Source: Pseudomonadota bacterium
GTDB lineage: Bacteria; Pseudomonadota; Gammaproteobacteria; Steroidobacterales; Steroidobacteraceae
Assembly: GCA_037200975.1 (NCBI GenBank)
Contig: JBBCGI010000001.1
Coordinates: 248,001-312,000 of the forward strand
DNA: 64,000 nt
Direction of reading: 5' to 3'
Numbering within the stretch: position 1 is the first letter of the stretch; the number at the start of each line of letters is the position of its first letter. Of the stretch, positions 55,686-64,000 are shown in pieces. Under the pieces are notes generated by a model that made no database searches, was not told the DNA's origin, and worked only from the letters and a program-made list of their open reading frames with translations. The position numbers were made by a program, and so were the translations under genes.

Positions 55686-56338
55686 GAAATCGGAGTACCG
55701 ATGACGTCGGCGCTGGCGGGCGGCGTGAACTTCACTTCCGCTTCCGCCACGGGCGCATTGCGTTCGCTGGCGACGAAGTCGAGGCGCACGGTCTGCCCGA
55801 GCTTGTCCTTGAGCACCATCCGTTTGAGTTCGTTGCGCAGGAAAGCGAGTTGCGCTTCGCGGAAGTCGGCGTCGCCTTCTTTCGGCACGACCTTCACCCA
55901 GTCGAAACCGTCGCGCCGCCCTGCGGGCGAGACCGTGAAGAGTTCGCGAATGTTCCCGTCACCGGCCAGCAGACTCGCGGGTGTCGCGGTGAGCGCCGCG
56001 GCCGCGGCTTTTACCGACACCTGCTCGAGGTCGCGGTCGTAGAACCAGAGATTCTTGCCATCGGCCACCATCAATTGGGGCGACGCGCCACCCTCGGGAG
56101 TCAGCTCCCAGCGAAACCGGCCCGGGCGCACGATGATCAGTTTGCCGGTGGCCTTCTGCACCGTGAGGCCGCGGCCATCGGTGACGACCTGCGAAAATTC
56201 CGCGCGCAGCGTCTTCAGATGTTCCAGATAGCTGTCGAGCGGCGTCTGGGCCTGCGAGAGGGAGGCGCCGCCGAAAGTGGCGAGAAATCCTGCGAGCAGG
56301 ATCAGTCGCGGTGAACGGCGCGGCGAAGCAGCCATCAT
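55682..56338 (-). CDS. lolA: Outer-membrane lipoprotein carrier protein LolA
   Basis: A 218-residue periplasmic chaperone that carries lipoproteins from LolCDE to LolB. A signal peptide (~1-31, ending SLSQA) is followed by [46 protein letters not shown] and a long C-terminal strand region, all standard for LolA. The ATG at 56338 overlaps the ftsK stop by four bases, and its stop overlaps the vanZ-like gene. Order ftsK-lolA matches E. coli. Confidence 0.94.
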   Translation of the reverse strand: MMAASPRRSPRLILLAGFLATFGGASLSQAQTPLDSYLEHLKTLRAEFSQVVTDGRGLTVQKATGKLIIVRPGRFRWELTPEGGASPQLMVADGKNLWFYDRDLEQVSVKAAAAALTATPASLLAGDGNIRELFTVSPAGRRDGFDWVKVVPKEGDADFREAQLAFLRNELKRMVLKDKLGQTVRLDFVASERNAPVAEAEVKFTPPASADVIGTPIS

Positions 56339-58668
56339 TCGCTGCCCGGCGGCGCGGGCGCGAGAATTTCACGTGCGCCATTGGGCTGCAACGGCCCGAC
56401 CACGCCCGCGTTCTCCATGCTTTCGAGCAGGCGCGCGGCGCGGTTGTAGCCGATCTTGAGCCGGCGCTGCACATAGGAGATGGACGGCTTGCGCTCCGTG
56501 GTGACGATTTTCACCGCCTCGTCGTACAACGCATCCTGTTCGCCGTCGCCACCCGCGACATTGGGGTCGGCCGGCTCGCCCGAGATGCCCACAAGCGGCG
56601 TGCTCGGACCGTCGAGGACCTCCTCGATGTAGTTCGGCGCGCCGGACTTCTTGAGCGCTTCGACCACGCGGTGTACTTCGGCATCCGCGACGAACGCGCC
56701 GTGTACACGCGTCGGCACCGAGGTGCCGGACGGTAGATAGAGCATGTCGCCGTGGCCGAGCAGCGACTCGGCACCCATCTGGTCGAGGATGGTGCGTGAA
56801 TCGACGCGCGCCGACACCTGGAAGGCGATGCGGCAGGGAATGTTGGCCTTGATGAGGCCCGTGATCACGTCCACCGAGGGACGCTGTGTCGCGAGCACCA
56901 GGTGGATGCCGCTGGCCCGGGCTTTTTGCGCCAGTCGGGCGATCAACTCTTCGACCTTCTTGCCGACGATCATCATCAGGTCGGCGAGCTCGTCGATGAT
57001 CACGACGATGTACGGCAGCGGTGTGAGATCCGTGATGAGCCGCTGATCGATCGACGGATCGTTGGCCGCCGCCGCGGTCATGACCGGATCGCGAATCGGC
57101 CGGCCGGCATCGTTTGCGTCCTTGACCTTGCGATTGAAGCCGGAAATGTTGCGCACACCGAGCGCGGACATGAGCTGATAACGGCGCTCCATCTCGGCGA
57201 CACACCAGCGCAGTGCATTCGCGGCATGTTTCATGTCGGTGACGACGGGCGCCAGCAGATGCGGAATCCCCTCGTACACGGACAGCTCGAGCATCTTCGG
57301 ATCGATCATGATCAATCGCACGTGTTCGGCGGTGCTCTTGTAGAGCAGCGACAGGATCATCGCGTTGATGCCCACCGACTTGCCCGAGCCGGTGGTGCCG
57401 GCGATGAGCAGGTGCGGCATCTTCGCCAGATCCGCGCACACCGGCGCGCCGCCGATGTCCTTGCCGAGGGCGATCGCCAGTGGCGAGGTGACTTCGTCGT
57501 ACGCCTTGGACTTGATGATCTCGCCGAGCGTGACGATCTCGCGCTTCTCGTTCGGGATCTCGAGACCCATCACCGATTTGCCGGGGATGACCTCGACCAC
57601 CCGCACGCTGATCGCCGAGAGCGAACGCGCCAGATCTTTCGACAGGCTGCTGATCTGGCTGACCTTCACGCCGGGCGCCGGGCGCATTTCGAAACGCGTG
57701 ACCACAGGTCCTGGCTGCACCGCGACCACTTCGACATCGACACCGAAGTCCTTGAGCTTGAGTTCGACCAGGCGCGACATCGCCTCGAGCGCTTCCTGCG
57801 AATAGTGCGACACCTGCGCCGGCGGATCGTCGAGCAGGCTGAGCGGCGGCAGCTCGCCCGCCTTCGGCGCATCGAACATCGGCACCTGCCGTTCCTTCTC
57901 GACGCGTTCGCTCTTTTCGGCCACGGGCGCGGGCGCTTCGATACGCGGCTTGACGCGGGTGGCGGTGCGTTTCTCTTCGACTTTCGCCGCTTCGACGCGC
58001 GCCTTCTTGGCTTCCACGCCGACGGCGACGTCGCGCGCGACGCTGCGCCGTGCCTTGATCCAGGCGATCGCATTCCAGATACCCGCGCCGAGTTTGTCGA
58101 TGATCGTGAGCCACGACACCCCGAAGGCCAGCGAGACGCCGGCCATCCATGCGGTCAGCATGAACAACGTGGCGCCGAGGAAGTTGAGATTGGACGCGAG
58201 CCCGCCGCCGATGAACTGCCCCACGACGCCGCCCGCGGTTTCACGCAGGAAGCCAGGGCTCCAGTGCAATGTCGCGAGGCCACAGCTCGCGAACAACATG
58301 AGCGTGAAACCGCCGATGCGAACCAGCGTGTTCGCGCGCGTGCGGCCTTCTTCCTCTTCGCGATGCCGGAACATCACGAAGCAGGCGACCCCCAGCATGA
58401 TCGGGAATAGATAGGCCGGCTTGCCGAACAGGAAGAACAGGATGTCCGACAACCACGCGCCGAATGGCCCGATGCTGTTGCCCACGGCATGACCGCCGCT
58501 ACCGGTCGACATGAACGCCGCGTCTTCACGGTGATAACTCAACAACGCGAACAACATGACCAGCGCCACCGCGCCGATGGCGAGCACCGCGCTCTCGCGC
58601 AGGCCGCGCGAGACCGCCGCGGTGAAGCGCTTCTGCGGCTTGGTCCGATCGTAAGTGGTTTCTGCCAT
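56335..58668 (-). CDS. ftsK: DNA translocase FtsK
   Basis: A 777-residue septal DNA pump that clears the terminus and activates XerCD. Four membrane helices (~25-190) are followed by a short linker (~195-290) rich in Lys/Glu/Ala, much shorter than in E. coli, and the alpha-beta motor with Walker [16 protein letters not shown] (~424) and Walker [15 protein letters not shown] (~515). The gamma domain at the C-terminus ([23 protein letters not shown]) reads KOPS sequences. It is the first gene of the ftsK-lolA-vanZ-rarA-crcB-serS run and is divergent from trxB. Confidence 0.96.
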   Translation of the reverse strand: MAETTYDRTKPQKRFTAAVSRGLRESAVLAIGAVALVMLFALLSYHREDAAFMSTGSGGHAVGNSIGPFGAWLSDILFFLFGKPAYLFPIMLGVACFVMFRHREEEEGRTRANTLVRIGGFTLMLFASCGLATLHWSPGFLRETAGGVVGQFIGGGLASNLNFLGATLFMLTAWMAGVSLAFGVSWLTIIDKLGAGIWNAIAWIKARRSVARDVAVGVEAKKARVEAAKVEEKRTATRVKPRIEAPAPVAEKSERVEKERQVPMFDAPKAGELPPLSLLDDPPAQVSHYSQEALEAMSRLVELKLKDFGVDVEVVAVQPGPVVTRFEMRPAPGVKVSQISSLSKDLARSLSAISVRVVEVIPGKSVMGLEIPNEKREIVTLGEIIKSKAYDEVTSPLAIALGKDIGGAPVCADLAKMPHLLIAGTTGSGKSVGINAMILSLLYKSTAEHVRLIMIDPKMLELSVYEGIPHLLAPVVTDMKHAANALRWCVAEMERRYQLMSALGVRNISGFNRKVKDANDAGRPIRDPVMTAAAANDPSIDQRLITDLTPLPYIVVIIDELADLMMIVGKKVEELIARLAQKARASGIHLVLATQRPSVDVITGLIKANIPCRIAFQVSARVDSRTILDQMGAESLLGHGDMLYLPSGTSVPTRVHGAFVADAEVHRVVEALKKSGAPNYIEEVLDGPSTPLVGISGEPADPNVAGGDGEQDALYDEAVKIVTTERKPSISYVQRRLKIGYNRAARLLESMENAGVVGPLQPNGAREILAPAPPGSE

Positions 58669-61080
<2,412 letters not shown>

Positions 61081-61093
61081 GCCGCGTCGACCC

Positions 61094-61792
61094 ATGAACA
61101 AGAGCATCACCTGGCTCGCTCCGGACGGCGATCGCGAATGGTTTCCGCCCCTCGAGCAGGCGCTGGACGAACCTGAGGGCCTGCTCGCCGCGGGTGGCGA
61201 CCTGTCGCCCGCCCGCCTGCTCGCGGCCTACCGGCGTGGCATTTTTCCGTGGTATTCGGCCGGCCAGCCGGTGTTGTGGTGGTCGCCCGATCCGCGCGAG
61301 GTGCTGGCGCCGGAAGAGTTTCGCTGTTCGCGCAGCCTCTCGAAAGCCATGCGAAATCGCGGCTTTGAAGTGACATTCGATCGCGACTTCGGAGGCGTCG
61401 TCAGTGCCTGTGCCCAGACGCGCGAACACTCCTCGGGCACCTGGATAACGCCGGAGATGCACGCGGCTTATGAGGAACTGCATCGCACCGGCCGCGCCCA
61501 CAGCGTGGAAGTGCGACTCGGCGACCGGCTGGTGGGCGGCCTGTACGGCGTGCTGATGGGCCGCGTGTTCTTCGGCGAATCCATGTTCAGCCGCGAACGC
61601 GATGCCTCCAAAGTGGCCCTTGCGCACCTGGTGGAACGGGCAATCGTGGCGAAACTCCAACTGATCGATTGCCAGCTACCTACAGCGCATTTGCGCTCGC
61701 TCGGCAGCAAACCGATGAGCCGCGGCGAATTCAGTGCGCTGGTTGCCAGGGAGACGGCCGGCACCGACGTATCCCTGTTTTCGGGTTCCTGA
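61094..61792 (+). CDS. aat: Leucyl/phenylalanyl-tRNA-protein transferase
   Basis: A 232-residue N-end-rule enzyme that adds Leu or Phe to N-terminal Arg/Lys of proteins, marking them for ClpS-ClpAP. Conserved blocks are PEGLLAAGGDLSPARLLAAYRRGIFPW, PVLWWSPDPRE, FDRDFGGVVSACA, TWITPEMHAAYEELH and GRVFFGESMFS, with the CQLPTAHLRSLGSK block at the end. Start ATG 61094 has no strong ribosome site and probably depends on the upstream gene. ClpA is encoded 1.2 kb downstream. Confidence 0.96.
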   Translation: MNKSITWLAPDGDREWFPPLEQALDEPEGLLAAGGDLSPARLLAAYRRGIFPWYSAGQPVLWWSPDPREVLAPEEFRCSRSLSKAMRNRGFEVTFDRDFGGVVSACAQTREHSSGTWITPEMHAAYEELHRTGRAHSVEVRLGDRLVGGLYGVLMGRVFFGESMFSRERDASKVALAHLVERAIVAKLQLIDCQLPTAHLRSLGSKPMSRGEFSALVARETAGTDVSLFSGS

Positions 61793-61817
61793 AAAGCACT
61801 CGCCAATGGCGCTTTTC
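61791..61817 (+). terminator. Possible intrinsic terminator after aat
   Basis: GAAAAGC (61791-61797, overlapping the aat stop) can pair with GCTTTTC (61811-61817), extended by GCC/GGC inside with a four-base bulge. The short T run lies in the right arm, so termination would be partial. infA begins 42 bases further on and probably has its own promoter. Confidence 0.4.
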
Positions 61818-61858
61818 TGGCAGAATTCGCGGCCTTCGCGGGTGCCACCAGGTTACGG

Positions 61859-62077
61859 ATGTCGAAAGAAGATGCGATTCAGATGGAAGGTGAAGTCGTC
61901 GAGACTTTGCCTAACACCACTTTCCGGGTGAAGTTGAAGACCGGTCACGTCGTGACGGCCCATATCTCCGGAAAAATGCGCAAGAACTACATCCGCATCC
62001 TGACCGGCGACCAGGTCACCGTGGAGATGACTCCGTACGACCTGTCGAAGGGCCGCATCGTCTACCGCGGCAGATAA
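61859..62077 (+). CDS. infA: Translation initiation factor IF-1
   Basis: A 72-residue OB-fold protein that occupies the ribosomal A site during initiation. It begins [19 protein letters not shown] and contains [27 protein letters not shown] and [18 protein letters not shown], which is a complete IF-1 of normal length. CAGAATTCGCGGCC upstream (61821-61834) resembles a -10 region common before infA. Placement between aat and clpA matches E. coli. Confidence 0.97.
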   Translation: MSKEDAIQMEGEVVETLPNTTFRVKLKTGHVVTAHISGKMRKNYIRILTGDQVTVEMTPYDLSKGRIVYRGR

Positions 62078-62092
62078 GCCGCCCGTCCCACC

Positions 62093-62995
62093 TTGGGTAC
62101 TTCGCGGCGCAGCCAGGCGGAATACCAGCGACGCATGCATGCGGTGATCGAATACATCGATCGCCACCTGGACCAGAACCTCGATCTCGCCACGCTCGCC
62201 GGCGTCGCCCATTTCTCCGATTTTCATTTCCATCGGCTGTTTCGCGCGTTGACGGGCGAGGCGCTCGGCGACTACCTGCGCCGCAGGCGCCTCGAGATGG
62301 CGGCGGTCCGCCTGCGCGCCCAACCGGCCGTACCCGTGCTCGAGATCGCGCTCGCGGTGGGTTTTGGATCCGCCGAGGCGTTCGCGCGCGCCTTCCGCGC
62401 GCGCTTCGACAGTACGCCGACGGAGTGGCGAAACAGCAAGCACGATCAGATGGCGCGCAAGGCGGGACAGGCTCCGCGCTTCACGCGCACACAGAATGGC
62501 CGCACCTCGAAACAGGAGCCCGCCATGAAAGTGAAACTCGTCGATCGTGAACCGGTGCAGGTCGCCTACCTGCGTCACACCGGGGCGTACGGCCCGCCCC
62601 TGAGCCAGTTCTGGATGCAGACCGTCGCGCCGTGGATGGCGACTAACAATCTTTTCGGCCGTGACCGCTTCGGCGTGAGCCTCGACGATCCGAGCGTGAC
62701 AAAGCCGGCGCTGTGTCGCTATGACGCCTGTGTCGAGAGCCGTGAGGGCGAGGTGCTCAGCGGGAACCCGCAGCACAAGATCATTCCGGGCGGGAAGTAC
62801 GCTGCGCTGGCGTTCGAAGGAACGGGCGCGCAGATCGGCGCGGCCTGGGATGCGCTGTTACGCGACTGGTTGCCGATGAGCGGACTGCAGCTCGATGCGC
62901 GGCCGTTCTTCGAGTACTACGCGGTCGACGGGCGTTACGACGAAAAGACCGGCGCTTTCAGTTGCGACATCTGCGTCCCGGTGGCGCCTCTGTAG
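62093..62995 (+). CDS. AraC family regulator with GyrI-like effector domain
   Basis: Encodes 300 residues. The N-terminal AraC helix-turn-helix pair (~1-110) reads EYQRRMHAVIEYIDRHLDQNLDLATLAGVAHFSDFHFHRLFRAL and VGFGSAEAFARAFRARFDSTPTEWR. The C-terminal GyrI/SOUL-like domain (~145-300) includes VKLVDREPVQVAYLRHTGAYG and GGKYAALAFEGTG. The TTG at 62093 is used because the residues before the first ATG (62135) belong to the conserved helix; no ribosome site is seen. Relatives (Rob/MarA-like with GyrI domain) sense hydrophobic compounds; the targets are unknown. It lies between infA and convergent clpA, an insertion relative to E. coli. Confidence 0.87.
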   Translation: MGTSRRSQAEYQRRMHAVIEYIDRHLDQNLDLATLAGVAHFSDFHFHRLFRALTGEALGDYLRRRRLEMAAVRLRAQPAVPVLEIALAVGFGSAEAFARAFRARFDSTPTEWRNSKHDQMARKAGQAPRFTRTQNGRTSKQEPAMKVKLVDREPVQVAYLRHTGAYGPPLSQFWMQTVAPWMATNNLFGRDRFGVSLDDPSVTKPALCRYDACVESREGEVLSGNPQHKIIPGGKYAALAFEGTGAQIGAAWDALLRDWLPMSGLQLDARPFFEYYAVDGRYDEKTGAFSCDICVPVAPL

Positions 62996-63020
62996 CGACA
63001 CCGGGATCCAGCGCCATCGC

Positions 63021-64000
63021 CTACTGCAACGTCGCCGGCAGCGCCGGCGTTTCCGTCGGCAAGGTCTCGAGCTTGAGCTCCTTGCCGTCGCTGCTCACGC
63101 CGATCCTGACGTGCCCACCGTCAGCGAGTTTCCCGAACAGCAGCTCCTCGGCGAGCGGCCGCTTGATCTGCTCCTGCATGAGCCGCGCCATCGGGCGCGC
63201 GCCCATCTTCGGGTCGTAGCCCTTTTCGGCCAGCCACCGGCGCGCGGCGTCGTCGAGCGCGATCGACACGCCCTTCTTCTCGAGCTGCGCCTCGATCTCG
63301 AGCAGCAACTTGTCGACCACCCGCTCGATGACCGGCATGTCGAGCGGTGCGAACTGCACGATCGCGTCGATGCGGTTGCGGAATTCGGGAGAGAACAGCC
63401 GCTTGATGGCTTCCGAACCGTCACTGGTGTTGTCCGACTGGACGAAGCCGATGGACGCACGATTCATCTCGAACGCGCCGGCGTTCGTGGTCATGACAAT
63501 GATCACGTGGCGGAAGTCGGCCTTGCGGCCGTTGTTGTCCGTGAGCGTGCCATGGTCCATGACCTGCAGCAGCAGGTTGAATACCTCGGGATGCGCCTTT
63601 TCGACTTCGTCGAGCAGCAGCACACAATGCGGATGTTTGGCGATGGCTTCGGTCAGCAGACCGCCCTGGTCGAACCCGACATAGCCCGGCGGCGCGCCGA
63701 TCAGACGCGACACGGTGTGCCGCTCCATGTATTCGGACATGTCGAAACGGATGAACTCGATGCCCATGGCGATGGCGAGCTGGCGGGTGACTTCGGTCTT
63801 GCCGACACCCGTAGGACCTGCGAACAGGAAGCTGCCGACCGGCTTGCGCTGATCCCCCAGACCCGAGCGCGCCATCTTGATGGCGGCGGCGAGCGAGTCG
63901 ATCGCCCTGTCCTGCCCGTAGATCACGAGCTTGAGATTGCGCTCGAGATTGCGCAGGACTTCTTTATCGGTGCTAGAGACGCTCTTGGCTGGAATGCGGG
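63021..64000 (-). CDS. clpA: ATP-dependent Clp protease ATP-binding subunit ClpA (C-terminal part; 5' end beyond window)
   Basis: The frame runs open to the right edge and covers about 326 C-terminal residues: the second AAA+ module with Walker A GPTGVGKTEVTRQLA, Walker B CVLLLDEVEKAHPEVFNLLLQVMDHG, sensor 1 VIIVMTTNAG, and the small domain LSPEFRNRIDAIVQF-type block with the arginine sensor GARPMARLMQEQIKRPLAEELLFG. ANRASIGF... and MSEYMERHTVSRLIGAPPGYVGFDQGGLLTEAI identify ClpA rather than ClpB. It works with ClpP and, through ClpS, on Aat-tagged proteins. A ClpS gene would be expected further right. Confidence 0.95.
   Translation of the reverse strand, partial: RIPAKSVSSTDKEVLRNLERNLKLVIYGQDRAIDSLAAAIKMARSGLGDQRKPVGSFLFAGPTGVGKTEVTRQLAIAMGIEFIRFDMSEYMERHTVSRLIGAPPGYVGFDQGGLLTEAIAKHPHCVLLLDEVEKAHPEVFNLLLQVMDHGTLTDNNGRKADFRHVIIVMTTNAGAFEMNRASIGFVQSDNTSDGSEAIKRLFSPEFRNRIDAIVQFAPLDMPVIERVVDKLLLEIEAQLEKKGVSIALDDAARRWLAEKGYDPKMGARPMARLMQEQIKRPLAEELLFGKLADGGHVRIGVSSDGKELKLETLPTETPALPATLQ

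Overview
The window is GC-rich chromosomal DNA, densely packed with genes, from a gammaproteobacterium. The right third follows the gene order around E. coli minute 20: serS, rarA, lolA and ftsK, then trxB, aat, infA and clpA. Together with the overall gene content (many hybrid sensor kinases, carbohydrate esterases, a LigM-type O-demethylase) this suggests a free-living soil or freshwater lineage, perhaps close to Steroidobacteraceae/Nevskiales; the family-level placement is inference. There is no phage, insertion sequence or CRISPR array.

Layout. (1) 1-9.6 kb is a urea/nitrogen block: urtA (cut by the left edge) and a porin on the minus strand, divergent from a very large sensor kinase built on an NCS1 transporter and its LuxR-type response regulator. 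A GumN-like protein, a phosphatase-fold protein, ureG and hupE/ureJ follow. A perfect sigma-54 promoter precedes the kinase, and a shared CGTCA-N2-TGAC palindrome lies in both divergent promoter regions. (2) 9.7-16.2 kb holds a LigM-like O-demethylase, a long perfect hairpin, and a five-gene operon of a GntR/YtrA regulator, two ABC ATPases and two permeases. One ATPase is fused to a membrane acyltransferase. (3) 16.2-27.7 kb carries a Tat-exported Gfo/Idh/MocA protein with a fused acetyl-xylan esterase/SGNH esterase, an unknown membrane-anchored protein, a second hairpin, deaD, a PerM-type permease and a cardiolipin synthase. (4) 27.9-36.3 kb carries a hybrid kinase, a GFA protein, xthA, and a tightly overlapped ArsR-SRPBCC-SDR-GST-GST operon with a self-overlapping operator, then an outer-membrane barrel protein and a small flavoprotein. 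(5) 36.4-49.4 kb is a single 4,300-residue glycine-repeat autotransporter. (6) 49.4-58.7 kb holds tRNA-Ser(TGA), a convergent regulator/hybrid-kinase pair, and the operon ftsK-lolA-vanZ-rarA-crcB-serS. (7) 59.0-64.0 kb holds trxB, a DUF482 acyltransferase, aat, infA, an AraC/GyrI regulator and clpA (cut by the right edge).

Many neighbouring genes overlap by four bases (ATGA or GTGA), so translational coupling is the rule here. Several genes (ureG, hupE, xthA, the arsR gene) have a -10-like box only 6-8 bases before the start codon and no Shine-Dalgarno, which suggests leaderless transcripts. The most unusual items are the NCS1-transporter kinase with its cysteine cluster, the acyltransferase-ABC ATPase fusion, the CE7-SGNH fusion, the giant autotransporter, the SDR lacking its catalytic residues, and two dissimilar perfect hairpins sharing GGTGCCGGG ends.
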